Positions 26,194-37,501 are shown, counted from the stretch's first letter. The stretch: 64,000 nucleotides of DNA from an uncultured Gammaproteobacteria bacterium (GCA_943788005.1 CALSOP010000002.1:274573-338572); one strand, 5' to 3'. Translations and numbers: made by a program. Notes: generated from the letters alone by a model not told the origin.

Positions 26194-27033
26194 TTAATGA
26201 CAGTATCCCGATTTAAATTCCTGATAAAGCTTATTAACAGTTTGCCACAAGGGGCCAACTTCGCCAGTTCCTACAGGCATATTATTCAATTGGGTTACAG
26301 GCACGATCTCCCAAGTTGAACTAGTAATCCAGATCTCATCGGCATTCAATAATTCTTCTCCAGTGATCGTTGTCTCAGAATAAGCCATCTTATGATCGGC
26401 CAGTATTTCAACGACTAAATCTCGCGTTATCCCAGGCAAAACATTATTGTTTTTAGGTGGCGTAAATATTTCGTTATTTTTACAAATAAAAACATTACTT
26501 GCGGCACCTTCTGTTATGTAACCGTCCCTAATCAGGATTGCTTCTTTTGCACCCTGTTGTTTTGCTTTATGCCTGAGTATGACACTCGGTAGTAAGGTGA
26601 TAGCCTTAATATCGCAATATTGCCATCGAATATCTTCATGAGTTATTGCATTAATACCGCCGGACAAATCCTTCTTTTCGATAGGTCGGCTCATTGCAAA
26701 GATTGTTGGATTTTCGGCAAGTGATATATCGTGATCTCGTTCAGTAACACCGCGTGTAACTTGCAGGTATATTGATTGTTCAGATACTTCGACAGTCTCA
26801 ATCAGTTTTTCAAATATTGAGAACCACTCACTAGAAGAATACGGGTTCTCCATGAAAATAGCCTTCAAGCTATTCTCAAGACGCTGCATATGTTCATCAA
26901 AACGAAATATTGTACGATTAAAAATTGGGATGACTTCATAAACCCCGTCACCAAAGGTAAAGCCACGATCAAGCACGTTAATTGATGCTTCTGAAAGAGG
27001 TTTATACTCCCCGTTTAAATAAACCGTAGTCAT
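26194..27033 (-). CDS. dat: Class IV aminotransferase, probable D-amino acid transaminase
   Basis: 279 residues of the PLP-dependent fold type IV. The catalytic lysine is Lys143 (CDIKAITLLPSVI), close to Lys145 of Bacillus D-amino acid transaminase; YITEGAASNVF holds the cofactor-contacting Glu. N-terminal YLNGEYKPLSEASINVLDRG is typical. It likely interconverts D-Ala and D-Glu. The operon places it directly after dacA, which releases D-Ala from peptidoglycan, so it may recycle that D-Ala. A branched-chain or aminodeoxychorismate activity cannot be excluded. Confidence 0.82.
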   Translation of the reverse strand: MTTVYLNGEYKPLSEASINVLDRGFTFGDGVYEVIPIFNRTIFRFDEHMQRLENSLKAIFMENPYSSSEWFSIFEKLIETVEVSEQSIYLQVTRGVTERDHDISLAENPTIFAMSRPIEKKDLSGGINAITHEDIRWQYCDIKAITLLPSVILRHKAKQQGAKEAILIRDGYITEGAASNVFICKNNEIFTPPKNNNVLPGITRDLVVEILADHKMAYSETTITGEELLNADEIWITSSTWEIVPVTQLNNMPVGTGEVGPLWQTVNKLYQEFKSGYCH

Positions 27034-27038
27034 AATTT

Positions 27039-28184
27039 TTATTCAAATAAAAGATACACTTCATCTTTTAGTCTATTAACGATGCCACCTTCAGCGATCG
27101 ACTCGAGTGCTAATAGAGGTACTGTTGTGATATTTTTATTTTCCAGCATTATATTTAGCACACCTTTTTGATCGCCTTTATTGACAGGTGCCATGATCTT
27201 TTTATCCACCTCAACAACAGGCTCAAGTTTTTCATACTGGCCTCTTGGAACTGTAATATAGATATCCTTATTAATACTTAAGTTAAGATTATCAATGTCT
27301 GCTTTCCATACTTTAACACTGGTAATCAAGTCTCCTACGCTATAAAGCTTGTGTGTCTCAAAGAATCGAAAACCATAGTTTAATATTGCTTGACTGGCTT
27401 TTGCTCTGGCATTCATTCCGTCTGTCCCCATTACAACAGAAATAAGCCGCATACCCTCTCTAGTAGCCGATGCAACCAAACAATAACCGGCTTCTTCAGT
27501 ATGCCCTGTCTTTATGCCATCAACACTACGGTCTCGCCAAAGTAATTTATTCCGGTTATGTTGCTTTATCTTATTAAAGGTGAATTCCTTTATTTTGTGT
27601 AATTCATAAACTTCCGGGTAGTCTCTTATTAAGGCCTGAGCCAACTTAGCCAAGTCGCTAGCAGTCGTATAGTGGTCAGGGTCGGGTAAACCGGTACTAT
27701 TAACGAAGTGCGAACTGTTCATACCTAACTGCTCTGCATGTTTATTCATCAAATCAGCAAAGACACCTTCGGTACCTGATATATATTCAGCCAATGCAAC
27801 ACTGGCATCATTTCCCGATTGAATAATGACACCGTGGAGTAGATCATCAAGTTTAACTTTCTTATTAACCTCAATAAACATCCTTGAGCCTTCGGTTCGC
27901 CAGGCTTTTTCACTAACCAAAACTTCATCTTCAAGTGAAATTTTTCCATTCGCTAGCTCACTGGCCACGACATAGATAGTCATGATCTTGGTTAAACTGG
28001 CGGGAGGGAGTTTCTCTTCTGTATTTTGTTCTACCAATATATCTCCACTATTAAAATCCATCACCACATAGGATGAGGCTTTTATTGTAGGTGGGGCAGG
28101 GACAATCATTTCCCCTGCCACAACTTGCAGAGGAAAAAATACTAGAAAAAATATAATTTTAAATAATCTAATTTTCATATCCAT
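27039..28184 (-). CDS. dacA: D-alanyl-D-alanine carboxypeptidase (PBP5/6 type)
   Basis: 381 residues with a signal peptide (LFKIIFFLVFFPLQVVAGE). Penicillin-binding motifs are Ser63-Leu-Thr-Lys66, Ser123-Gly-Asn125 and Lys225-Thr-Gly227. The C-terminal PBP5 domain (about 285-370) ends in an amphipathic stretch for membrane attachment (ESIAEGGIVNRLKDEVYLLF). It trims the terminal D-Ala from pentapeptides in the periplasm. The gene stands between rlpA and dat, 6-7 bases from each. Confidence 0.96.
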   Translation of the reverse strand: MDMKIRLFKIIFFLVFFPLQVVAGEMIVPAPPTIKASSYVVMDFNSGDILVEQNTEEKLPPASLTKIMTIYVVASELANGKISLEDEVLVSEKAWRTEGSRMFIEVNKKVKLDDLLHGVIIQSGNDASVALAEYISGTEGVFADLMNKHAEQLGMNSSHFVNSTGLPDPDHYTTASDLAKLAQALIRDYPEVYELHKIKEFTFNKIKQHNRNKLLWRDRSVDGIKTGHTEEAGYCLVASATREGMRLISVVMGTDGMNARAKASQAILNYGFRFFETHKLYSVGDLITSVKVWKADIDNLNLSINKDIYITVPRGQYEKLEPVVEVDKKIMAPVNKGDQKGVLNIMLENKNITTVPLLALESIAEGGIVNRLKDEVYLLFE

Positions 28185-28190
28185 TCATTT

Positions 28191-29039
28191 CTAATTAGTA
28201 ACAATACGATGTTCATTAACGTCATAGTTTGTCAGGTTTGAAACAATAGCATCGGCTTGTTCAATATCAGTTAGCGGGCCAATCCTGACTCGATACAGGG
28301 TATTACCGGAAACAACAACTTCATTGATGTTTATCTTATTTTTGCCAATTGGCGCAAGTTTTTGCTTTAAGCCCTCGGCGTTATTTAAATTGCTAAATGA
28401 CCCCACCTGAATATAAAAACCATCTTCATTCTTTACAGTTGAAGTGCTTTCTACTGGTGCACCATTAGTTGAATCAACAGCTACAGTCTGCCCAGGTCCA
28501 ACAGCTCTGATCTCAACCAGTCCAGTACCATTTTTAACAATATCAAGCTTGGTAGCAGCAGTATACGAAAGGTCAATGATGCGATTCTCGTGAAAAGGCC
28601 CGCGGTCGTTAACCTTAACAATGATTTTTTTACCATTTTTTAAATTAGTCACTTCAACATACGTAGGTAACGGTAAGTTTTTATGTGCAGCTGTCATCGC
28701 ATACATATCATAGGTTTCACCACTAGAAGTACGTCGACCATGGAATTTTGTGCCATACCATGAGGCTATGCCCTTCTCTACAAAGCCTTTATTGCTTTCC
28801 ATAACATAATAGCGTTTATCAAAAACGACATATGACTTTGGATTACCATAGCGACTTTTAGGTTCTTCCTTGGGCACAGCATTTTGGATTTTGGAAACAT
28901 CAACTTGTTTGCCAGGTGCTTTATCACTTGATGAGGGAGCAACGCCAACACTTCCGCATGCGGATAAAAAAAATGTCGCAAGCAATAAAAATAGCCTTAT
29001 GACTATTCTTTCTGTGAATATTTTTAAAGCTAAAGACAT
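28191..29039 (-). CDS. rlpA: Septal-ring lipoprotein/lytic transglycosylase RlpA
   Basis: 282 residues. Lipobox LSAC puts the acylated cysteine at 28. The double-psi beta-barrel catalytic domain is at about 85-175 (GIASWYGTKFHGRRTSSGE, VKVNDRGPF, RIIDLSYTAA), and a C-terminal SPOR domain (about 205-280, FYIQVGSFSNLNNAEGL) binds denuded glycan. In Pseudomonas RlpA cuts naked glycan strands at septa. It follows mltB by a few bases in the elongation operon. Confidence 0.95.
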   Translation of the reverse strand: MSLALKIFTERIVIRLFLLLATFFLSACGSVGVAPSSSDKAPGKQVDVSKIQNAVPKEEPKSRYGNPKSYVVFDKRYYVMESNKGFVEKGIASWYGTKFHGRRTSSGETYDMYAMTAAHKNLPLPTYVEVTNLKNGKKIIVKVNDRGPFHENRIIDLSYTAATKLDIVKNGTGLVEIRAVGPGQTVAVDSTNGAPVESTSTVKNEDGFYIQVGSFSNLNNAEGLKQKLAPIGKNKININEVVVSGNTLYRVRIGPLTDIEQADAIVSNLTNYDVNEHRIVTN

Positions 29040-29044
29040 TTCTA

Positions 29045-30043
29045 TTAATCTAGGGCCTGAGATGTATTATTAATAATTTTTGAAATCTCTGATGCTAATT
29101 GATAAACAGCCATAGCGTATAAATGGCTATGATTGTAGCGAGTTATGACATAAAAGTTTTTATGTGCCAACCAATATTCATTGCTATTTTTCTGTTCATA
29201 TTCTAATAATTTTAATTTCTCATTTTTTTCAAAAAGTGAATTTGATTTTATACCCAGCTTTTCCAATTCAGACTCATCGATATCTGGCTTAAGACCGTTA
29301 CCTAGCACACCTTTATATTTTTCACCCTCTAACTTTACTTTAGCAACGATGGGCTTATCCTTTTGCCAACCATGTTCGGCAAAATAATTTGCAACACTGC
29401 CAATGGCATCATCCGGGTTATTCCAGATATCAATTATATTATCTCCGTCGAAATCGATCGCATAATGACGATAACTACTCGATATAAATTGCGGCATACC
29501 CATTGCCCCGGCGTAAGATCCTTTTAAGGTAAGTGGGTCAAACCCCTGTTCACGTGCAAGCAATAAGAATTGCTCAAACTCGTCACGAAAAAAAGCAGCC
29601 CTCTTTGGATAGTGAAACCCAAGTGTATTTAGCGCATCGACAACGCGATAACTTCCAGCAATTCGACCATAAAAAGTTTCAACACCAATTATTGCAGTAA
29701 TTATCTCTGCGGGGACGCCAAATTTCTTTTCCGCAGCCTTTAGCTTCTCTCGGTTTTTATTCAGAAAATCGACGCCCTCATTAATACGCTTTTTCTTTAA
29801 AAATATATTTCTGTATTTATACCAAGGCAATCTTTTCTCTGCTGGCTTTGAAATTGCTTTGAGAATTGTTTCCGAGACGATGACTTGTTCAAACAGCTTT
29901 TTTAGACTTGTTGAATCAAAGTCATATTGAGAGACCATCTTCTTAATGAAATCATTCTGCATTGTCGATACATCTGTATTAGCCTGGGCGAAAGACACCC
30001 ACAAGCACAACAGAGTTATTATGATTAATTTAATTTTTTGCAT
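29045..30043 (-). CDS. mltB: Lytic murein transglycosylase MltB
   Basis: 332 residues. Signal peptide at the N-terminus (IIITLLCLWVSFAQA), with no obvious lipobox, so probably the soluble periplasmic form. Catalytic Glu122 lies in IIGVETFYGR; further family blocks are SYAGAMGMPQFISSSYR and DFDGDNIIDIWNNPDDA. It cleaves the MurNAc-GlcNAc bond to 1,6-anhydro products. Placed between rodA and rlpA in the operon, as in Pseudomonas. Confidence 0.95.
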   Translation of the reverse strand: MQKIKLIIITLLCLWVSFAQANTDVSTMQNDFIKKMVSQYDFDSTSLKKLFEQVIVSETILKAISKPAEKRLPWYKYRNIFLKKKRINEGVDFLNKNREKLKAAEKKFGVPAEIITAIIGVETFYGRIAGSYRVVDALNTLGFHYPKRAAFFRDEFEQFLLLAREQGFDPLTLKGSYAGAMGMPQFISSSYRHYAIDFDGDNIIDIWNNPDDAIGSVANYFAEHGWQKDKPIVAKVKLEGEKYKGVLGNGLKPDIDESELEKLGIKSNSLFEKNEKLKLLEYEQKNSNEYWLAHKNFYVITRYNHSHLYAMAVYQLASEISKIINNTSQALD

Positions 30044-30046
30044 GTT

Positions 30047-31138
30047 TTAAAATGAGAGAAAACGTCTGTGGGTGTGTATTGCCATTATGATACCGAATCC
30101 AATCATTAATGTTACCATTGAGGTGCCTCCATGGCTAACCAATGGCAATGGGACCCCTACTACTGGTAACTGCCCGGTAACCATGCCCATATTCACAAAG
30201 ATATAAACAAAGAAGGTTAGTGTTAAACCGCTAGCCAATAATTGCCCGAAGGTATCTTGCGCATTAATGGCAATATAGAGCCCACGAGAAATTATGAATA
30301 GATAGATACATAATAAAAACAACACACCTAACATACCGAATTCTTCACAAAATACAGCAAAGATAAAATCCGTTGACCGTTCTGGTAAAAATTCTAAATG
30401 TGATTGGGTGCCATTCAACCAGCCTTTACCATAAAAACCGCCCGAGCCAATCGCAATCTTCGACTGGATTGTGTGATACCCAGCTCCGAGTGGGTCATTC
30501 TCAGGGTTTAGGAAGGTCAAAACCCGACGTTTCTGATAATCGTGCATCAAATACCAAAGTATAGGAGCACAGGCTGCCCCCAGGCCCCCCATTATTGTCA
30601 GTAAGCGCCATGAGATCCCAGCTATAAATAAGACTGAAAAACCGGCAGTGGCAACTAATAAAGCAGTTCCCAAATCAGGTTGTTTTGCTATTAATAAGAC
30701 CGGTATGGTTATTAGCACACAGGCTGCTAATACTCGAGTGAACCTTGGCGGCAGTGATTTATCAGCAAGATAAAATGCAACCATCATGGGTACAGACAAT
30801 TTCATTAATTCTGATGGTTGAAAACGAAATATTTTCAAGTCTAACCAGCGTTGAGCACCTTTACCAACATCACCATAGAAAATAACCAGTATTAACAAGA
30901 CTATGCCAAACAGGTACAAACCGAATGACCATCTAGCAATCTCTGCTGGTGGTAATTGAGCAACGATAACCATACCGACCAAGGCAATTAATAATTTTAC
31001 CGCTTGTCGGTAGACCAGATTCATATCCTGTCCGCCAGCACTATAAATAACCACTAAACCGACAATACATAGCACCAAAATACCGAAGAATAATGGAAAA
31101 TCGATATGCAGGCGTTGTCCAAGACTTTGTTCTTCCAA
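30047..31138 (-). CDS. rodA: Peptidoglycan glycosyltransferase RodA
   Basis: 363 residues with ten predicted membrane segments of the SEDS family (FPLFFGILVLCIVGLVVIYS; MVAFYLADKSLPPRF; GSGGFYGKGWLNGTQSHLEF; PERSTDFIFAVFCEEFG). It polymerises lipid II together with PBP2 (mrdA, immediately upstream) in the elongasome. The start is a TTG at 31138-31136, with AAAGGA eight bases upstream at the mrdA stop; no ATG lies near. Confidence 0.97.
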   Translation of the reverse strand: MEEQSLGQRLHIDFPLFFGILVLCIVGLVVIYSAGGQDMNLVYRQAVKLLIALVGMVIVAQLPPAEIARWSFGLYLFGIVLLILVIFYGDVGKGAQRWLDLKIFRFQPSELMKLSVPMMVAFYLADKSLPPRFTRVLAACVLITIPVLLIAKQPDLGTALLVATAGFSVLFIAGISWRLLTIMGGLGAACAPILWYLMHDYQKRRVLTFLNPENDPLGAGYHTIQSKIAIGSGGFYGKGWLNGTQSHLEFLPERSTDFIFAVFCEEFGMLGVLFLLCIYLFIISRGLYIAINAQDTFGQLLASGLTLTFFVYIFVNMGMVTGQLPVVGVPLPLVSHGGTSMVTLMIGFGIIMAIHTHRRFLSF

Positions 31139-31143
31139 GTTAA

Positions 31144-33003
31144 TTATCCTTTACTAATCAAGTCTCGGTTATTCATAAAGTGATCAAACATTTTACGTGC
31201 GATAGGCGCAGCCGTTTTTGATCCTCCACCTCCATTTTCAACAATGATTGCTATCGCAATTCTTGGCGCCTCTACCGGAGCAAAAGCAATGAATAGCGCA
31301 TGGTCTTGGAATTCTTCAGCAATCTCTTCTTTTTTATACTCTTTATCCTGTGCTATCCCGATTACTTGTGCAGTACCTGTCTTACCTGCAAAGTTGTATT
31401 CGGCATTTAATCCGCTACGCCAGGCAGTACCACCGATACCGTGCACAACATCTTTCATCGAAGTAATGACATCATCCCAATAGACACTATTAGAAAGCGT
31501 AATCTTACTTTCAGATTGATTAGGCAAAGCATTTACTTCATTGGTAATTGAATTACTTGTACTTGAGACCAGGCGCGGACGGATAATATGTCCTTTATTC
31601 GCCAGAGTTGCTGTAGCTTTCGCCAGTTGCAATGGTGTTGCTAAAGCATAGCCTTGTCCAATACCGAGTATTAAGGTTTCTCCTGGATACCATGCTTGCC
31701 CTATTGCCTTACGCTTCCACTCTCTTGATGGCATTAATGCTTTTTTCTCACCACCGATATCAATACCCGTTATCTGTCCAAATCCAAATCGTGACATGCC
31801 TTCATAAATACGATCAATTCCAAGCTCATACGCCAAAGTATAAAAATACACATCACATGATTGCATAATAGCTTTATGCAGATCAGTGTGACCATGCCCC
31901 TGTTTCTTCCAATCCCGGTATCTATGCTCGTGCCCTTTCAAAGAAAACCAACCAGGGCACCATGACTCATCGGAATTAACCCTGACGCCATTTTCTAAAC
32001 CAATTAATCCCATAAAAGGTTTAACCGTTGAGCCCGGTGGATATTTACCTTGAATCACACGATTAATTAATGGTTTGTCTTTTGACGCTAACAACAAGTT
32101 ATATGACTTACTATCTATGCCATTAACAAACTTATTTGGATCATAACCAGGAGAACTTACAAACGTTAGTACATCACCATTTCTTGGATCCATAGCAACG
32201 ATCGCTCCACGTCTATTCTCAAGCGCATCAATTGCTATCTGTTGCAAAGAAAGATCTATTGTTAAATGAATGTTCTCACCCGGTTTCGGTGCAGTACGGT
32301 CTAGCACACGAATGACTCTACCCTGAGCATTGACTTCAACCTGCTGGTGCCCAACGTCACCATGTAGCAGTGACTCATAGGACTTCTCAATCCCAAGTTT
32401 GCCAATATGGGTTGTCCCGCTATAATTTGATTCATCAAGGCGTTTAACATCATCATCTATACGGGCAACATAACCGATGGTATGCACTAATTTTTCACCC
32501 AAAGGGTAATATCGATTGAGTCCAGCGACAACATCAACGCCGGGGAAACGATGCCGATTAACTGCGAATAGTGCTACTTCTTCTTTATTTAAATTTAGCC
32601 GTAATGGTATATTTTCAAATCTTCTCTTTTTCTTAACCGCTTTTTTAAATCGTTCAATATCACTCTCTTCAATCGAAACTATTTCTTGAAGTTGTTCAAT
32701 AGTTTCATCTAAATCATCAATTTGCTCAGGAACGACTCCAAGACTAAATGTTGGTTTATTCTCCGCAAGGATAACTCCATCACGACTATAAATAAGACCT
32801 CTGATTGGCGGTATAGGTGTGATTTTGACTCGGTTTGATTGTGACAAGGTAGAATAGTGATCATGTTGTAAAACCGTCAAATAGAATATTCTTGAGATAA
32901 TCATGATGATTAACAGAAAAATTATAAATGCAGAAATATGAACACGCCTGGCGATGAGACTCGATTCATGATCTTGATCTTTGAGGGCAAACTCCTTAGC
33001 CAT
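31144..33003 (-). CDS. mrdA: Penicillin-binding protein 2 (transpeptidase)
   Basis: 619 residues. One membrane anchor (about 25-45), a pedestal domain with the RGLIYSRDG block, and a transpeptidase domain with active Ser325-Thr-Val-Lys328 (PPGSTVKPF), SCD (QSCDVYFY) and KTG (GKTGTAQV). It cross-links lateral-wall peptidoglycan as partner of RodA. It stands 17 bases after mreD; the run mreBCD-mrdA-rodA is the classic rod-shape cluster. Confidence 0.97.
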   Translation of the reverse strand: MAKEFALKDQDHESSLIARRVHISAFIIFLLIIMIISRIFYLTVLQHDHYSTLSQSNRVKITPIPPIRGLIYSRDGVILAENKPTFSLGVVPEQIDDLDETIEQLQEIVSIEESDIERFKKAVKKKRRFENIPLRLNLNKEEVALFAVNRHRFPGVDVVAGLNRYYPLGEKLVHTIGYVARIDDDVKRLDESNYSGTTHIGKLGIEKSYESLLHGDVGHQQVEVNAQGRVIRVLDRTAPKPGENIHLTIDLSLQQIAIDALENRRGAIVAMDPRNGDVLTFVSSPGYDPNKFVNGIDSKSYNLLLASKDKPLINRVIQGKYPPGSTVKPFMGLIGLENGVRVNSDESWCPGWFSLKGHEHRYRDWKKQGHGHTDLHKAIMQSCDVYFYTLAYELGIDRIYEGMSRFGFGQITGIDIGGEKKALMPSREWKRKAIGQAWYPGETLILGIGQGYALATPLQLAKATATLANKGHIIRPRLVSSTSNSITNEVNALPNQSESKITLSNSVYWDDVITSMKDVVHGIGGTAWRSGLNAEYNFAGKTGTAQVIGIAQDKEYKKEEIAEEFQDHALFIAFAPVEAPRIAIAIIVENGGGGSKTAAPIARKMFDHFMNNRDLISKG

Positions 33004-33020
33004 AATTATTTATTATCATC

Positions 33021-33515
33021 TTAAGAGATACTGTACTTACGGCGTACATCTCTCAACACTATGAATAACCACGGCCATAAAAACATACTTGTAATTGCTG
33101 GCATCCAATACGTCCAATCACGTGTGCTCGTACCTAAATAGCCCGAGACCAGTAACATAATAAGTTTATAGAATAAAAGATAAAAACAAACCAAAACAGC
33201 TTGTTGTGATAAGGGGTATGCTCGCATACGTTGGTGAGAATTTATTGTAAGAACCGCTAGTAAAATCATGCCTAGAGCATTTTGACCAAGCACAGCACCT
33301 TGTTGTACATCAAGTAATAGCCCTAAAAACCAGGCTATAAAAATACCGATGCGATCAGGAACTGCCATACACCAATAGATTAAGACAATGGCAACCCATG
33401 CGGGTCGCCAATTCACGGCCCAATCCGGCAAAGGCAAGGCCGTCAACATAATTGCTATAATAAAACTTATAGCAATTATCCCGTTACCTTGTTTAGGTTC
33501 GTCCATTCCAATCAT
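33021..33515 (-). CDS. mreD: Rod shape-determining protein MreD
   Basis: 164 residues, hydrophobic with about five membrane segments. PDWAVNWRPAWVAIVLIYWC, then RIGIFIAWFLGLLLDVQQGAVLG match MreD of gammaproteobacteria. It joins MreC, RodA and PBP2 in the elongasome. Its ATG overlaps the mreC stop (ATGA). Confidence 0.93.
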   Translation of the reverse strand: MIGMDEPKQGNGIIAISFIIAIMLTALPLPDWAVNWRPAWVAIVLIYWCMAVPDRIGIFIAWFLGLLLDVQQGAVLGQNALGMILLAVLTINSHQRMRAYPLSQQAVLVCFYLLFYKLIMLLVSGYLGTSTRDWTYWMPAITSMFLWPWLFIVLRDVRRKYSIS

Positions 33516-34378
33516 TTAATAGCTAGCTCTTTTAGATCTTTATTGATTTCATTTATTTTTTCATAAGGCCAAACCATTAATACTTCGCGGCTCTGACTCA
33601 AGTGAGCACTAGGTTTGATCATTACTTTTGCAAAGGGTTCTCCAGGATCGCGAGAAATTTTTTCAATTTGTCCGACGGGGTAGCCCGAGGGGAACCGGCG
33701 ACCGAGACCCGAAGAGACGATTAGATCACCAACACGAATATCTGAATTATTGGGTAAATGCTCAAGTAAGAGCTTGTCATTTTGCCCTGTACCGACTGCA
33801 ATGGCGTGTAAACCATTTCTATTTACCTGAACAGGCAGGGCATGATTTGGATCAGTAATTAAAAGTACCGTACTTGAAAATGGTCCAACATGAATAATCT
33901 GACCCATAATGCCGGATGAATCTACAATTGGTTGACCATCATAAGCACCTTCTCGCAGACCTTTATTGATGACGACTTGTCTTCTGAAAGACTGTAATTC
34001 TACTGCGATTAGTTCCGCAACAAGTACCTTATCGTTAATTCGGAAAGATGATTCAAGTAACTCTCGCAATCGTCGATTTTCAGTCTCCAGCACTTCATAT
34101 CGCTGCAATTTTGAACTCAGCAGTAATCGTTCTTGTTTTAATCGATCGTTTTCTTTTAACAAATTGTTATGGGTGACCAGCGAACTCGAAACCCACTCTG
34201 TTATTTCGATGGGTAAATTAACAACATACTGAATGGGATAAACCAATGCTGACAGGGTCGATCGTATAATTTTCAGGTGGCCTTCGTGATGATCATCAAC
34301 CATTAAGAAAACCGAGAGTACAGCAAAAACCACAAAGCGGAGGTTAGGAGAAGAACTTTTTTGAAACAGTGTGTTAAT
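33512..34378 (-). CDS. mreC: Rod shape-determining protein MreC, probable ATT start
   Basis: A bitopic protein: one membrane helix near the N-terminus, a coiled coil (about 70-110, with ENDRLKQERLLLSSKLQRYE), and the periplasmic beta domain (VVINKGLREGAYDGQPIVDS; HLPNNSDIRVGDLIVSSGLG). From GTG 34333 it would be 273 residues and lack the usual short cytoplasmic start. Upstream codons INTLFQKSSSPNLRF match the MreC N-terminus (E. coli MKPIFSRGPSLQIR). No ATG/GTG/TTG is available in frame before a stop; ATT at 34378-34376 follows GGAGG by six bases and gives 288 residues. The start is inferred, the gene secure. Confidence 0.93.
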   Translation of the reverse strand: MNTLFQKSSSPNLRFVVFAVLSVFLMVDDHHEGHLKIIRSTLSALVYPIQYVVNLPIEITEWVSSSLVTHNNLLKENDRLKQERLLLSSKLQRYEVLETENRRLRELLESSFRINDKVLVAELIAVELQSFRRQVVINKGLREGAYDGQPIVDSSGIMGQIIHVGPFSSTVLLITDPNHALPVQVNRNGLHAIAVGTGQNDKLLLEHLPNNSDIRVGDLIVSSGLGRRFPSGYPVGQIEKISRDPGEPFAKVMIKPSAHLSQSREVLMVWPYEKINEINKDLKELAIK

Positions 34379-34400
34379 AGACGTCCTCCGTCTTCAGTGA

Positions 34401-35450
<1,050 letters not shown>

Positions 35451-35544
35451 TTAAACCAGTTAGTTAGTATTAGCATTGTGATATAGTCTCGACAGGTGGC
35501 TATATAGGAAGGATTGGGTAGCAACTGTCTTATGCTGAAATCCT

Positions 35545-35620
35545 CTAAAATCAAATTTTTACGCTATTTTAGCAATCCCAGACCCCGCTAAGATCGCCTA
35601 AAGTTAGAAAGCGTAACTTT
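35545..35620. promoter_or_regulatory. Inverted repeats in mreB-gatC divergent region
   Basis: AAAGTTA (35600-35606), 7-base loop, TAACTTT (35614-35620) is a perfect dyad; CTAAAAT (35545-35551) and ATTTTAG (35566-35572) form another with a 14-base loop. A weak promoter for gatC may be TTGGGC with TAAATT, 16 bases apart, near 35637-35664. These are candidate operators; I recognise no known binding consensus. Confidence 0.35.
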
Positions 35621-35697
35621 AACAATGGGCGAGGCTTTGGGCAAGCAAAGGAATGTGATAAATTCCTCCTTTTTCAATAAATAAGAACGGCTAGTTT

Positions 35698-35985
35698 ATG
35701 TCCCTCGATAAAACAGAAGTGCAAAAAATTGCCTGGTTGGCCAGATTGTCAATCGATGAGCAAGATATCTCCACTTATAGTGATGAACTTTCAAATATTT
35801 TAGGTCTGGTTGAAAGCATGAATTCTGTTGATACCAACGGAATTTCACCAATAGCACATCCCTTAGACTTAACTGCGCGGCTTCGAAGCGATGCGATAAC
35901 GGAAATCAATCAACGTGAGCAATTCCAAAAGAATGCTCCACTAACAGATGCAGGCTGTTATCTCGTACCAAAAGTTATTGAATAA
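35698..35985 (+). CDS. gatC: Asp/Glu-tRNA amidotransferase subunit C
   Basis: 95 residues, normal length for GatC (VQKIAWLARLSIDEQDISTY; HPLDLTARLRSDAITE). It wraps GatA and GatB and stabilises the complex. First gene of gatCAB, divergent from mreB as in Pseudomonas. Confidence 0.95.
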   Translation: MSLDKTEVQKIAWLARLSIDEQDISTYSDELSNILGLVESMNSVDTNGISPIAHPLDLTARLRSDAITEINQREQFQKNAPLTDAGCYLVPKVIE

Positions 35986-36046
35986 GATTTAACCAAGCTC
36001 TCAATAATATTTTCAAAATTCAACTTACGTTTATTCAATAATAATC

Positions 36047-37501
36047 ATGCATCAATCCACACTGGCACAATTATCAACTGCACTTGAATCGAATCAGATC
36101 AATAGCGAAGAATTAACACGTCTTTATCTTGAACGCTGTAAACAATTTAATGAATCATTAAATTGTTTTATTACCATCAATGAAGAGTTGGCATTAGCTC
36201 AAGCAAATGCTGCTGACAAACTTCGTGCCGCTGGGAATGCCTCACCATTAACAGGTATCCCCATTGCGCAAAAAGATATCTTTTGCACCAAGGGTATAAA
36301 AACATCCTGTGGCTCAAAGATGTTAGATAATTTTATTGCACCCTATGATGCAACTGTTATCGAAAAAATGAATGCCGCCGGAATAGTAAACATAGGTAAA
36401 ACCAACATGGATGAGTTCGCCATGGGTTCATCCAATGAAACCAGTTTTTATGGTGCGGTTAAAAACCCATGGGATCAAGACACTGTCCCCGGTGGGTCAT
36501 CGGGTGGTTCGGCAAGTGCTGTTGCCGCTCGCTTAAGTCCTGCAGCAACAGGCACTGATACCGGTGGTTCAATTAGACAGCCTGCTTCACTTTGTGGCAT
36601 AACCGGCCTGAAACCCACCTATGGAAGGGTTTCCCGCTATGGCATGATCGCCTTTGCATCTAGTCTTGATCAAGGAGGGCCAATGACCCAGACCGCTGAA
36701 GACGCGGCCTTAATGATGAATGTGATCGCTGGTTTTGATGAACGCGACTCAACCTCTGCCGAACATCCGGTTGATGATTACACGACAAAATTAAATGACT
36801 CAATTGATGGCCTAAAGATTGGACTACCAAAAGAATATTTTGGTGAAGGTCTCGATAGCAATATTGCCAAGTGTGTTGAAGATGGCATTAAAGAACTGGA
36901 AAAGCTTGGTGCAACTTGCAAAGAAATAGAATTACCTAATACAGAACTCTCGATTCCTGCTTATTATGTTGTTGCGCCAGCAGAGTGTTCATCAAACCTG
37001 TCACGTTTTGATGGCGTGCGTTTCGGGCATCGATGTGAAGATCCAAAAGATCTTTCTGATCTATATTGTCGTAGTCGTGGTGAAGGTTTTGGTAAAGAAG
37101 TGAAACGCCGCATTATGATCGGTGCTTATGTTTTATCTGCCGGTTATTACGATGCGTATTATTTAAAGGCGCAACAAATCAGACATCTTATTCGTGATGA
37201 TTTTCAAAATGCACTCAAAGATGTTGATGTCATTGCTGGACCAACAGCAACAGGCACTGCATTTAAATTAAATGAGATGATAGATGACCCCATCAGTATG
37301 TACCTGTCCGATCTCTATACGGTCTCGGTTAATCTTGCAGGTCTACCTGCCATCTCTGTACCCGCTGGTTTTGTAAACAACTTACCGGTCGGTATGCAGT
37401 TGATAGGGAATTATTTTGAAGAATCGAGGTTGTTAAATATTGCTCATCAATTTCAACAAGCAACAGATCACCACAAAGCAATACCGGGGGGATTTGAATA
37501 A
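36047..37501 (+). CDS. gatA: Asp/Glu-tRNA amidotransferase subunit A
   Basis: 484 residues of the amidase-signature family. The Ser-cisSer-Lys triad is Lys76 (IAQKDIF), Ser151 (GGSSGGS) and Ser175 (GTDTGGS). It releases ammonia from glutamine and passes it to GatB. Starts 61 bases after gatC; its stop overlaps the gatB ATG by one base (TAATG). Confidence 0.97.
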   Translation: MHQSTLAQLSTALESNQINSEELTRLYLERCKQFNESLNCFITINEELALAQANAADKLRAAGNASPLTGIPIAQKDIFCTKGIKTSCGSKMLDNFIAPYDATVIEKMNAAGIVNIGKTNMDEFAMGSSNETSFYGAVKNPWDQDTVPGGSSGGSASAVAARLSPAATGTDTGGSIRQPASLCGITGLKPTYGRVSRYGMIAFASSLDQGGPMTQTAEDAALMMNVIAGFDERDSTSAEHPVDDYTTKLNDSIDGLKIGLPKEYFGEGLDSNIAKCVEDGIKELEKLGATCKEIELPNTELSIPAYYVVAPAECSSNLSRFDGVRFGHRCEDPKDLSDLYCRSRGEGFGKEVKRRIMIGAYVLSAGYYDAYYLKAQQIRHLIRDDFQNALKDVDVIAGPTATGTAFKLNEMIDDPISMYLSDLYTVSVNLAGLPAISVPAGFVNNLPVGMQLIGNYFEESRLLNIAHQFQQATDHHKAIPGGFE

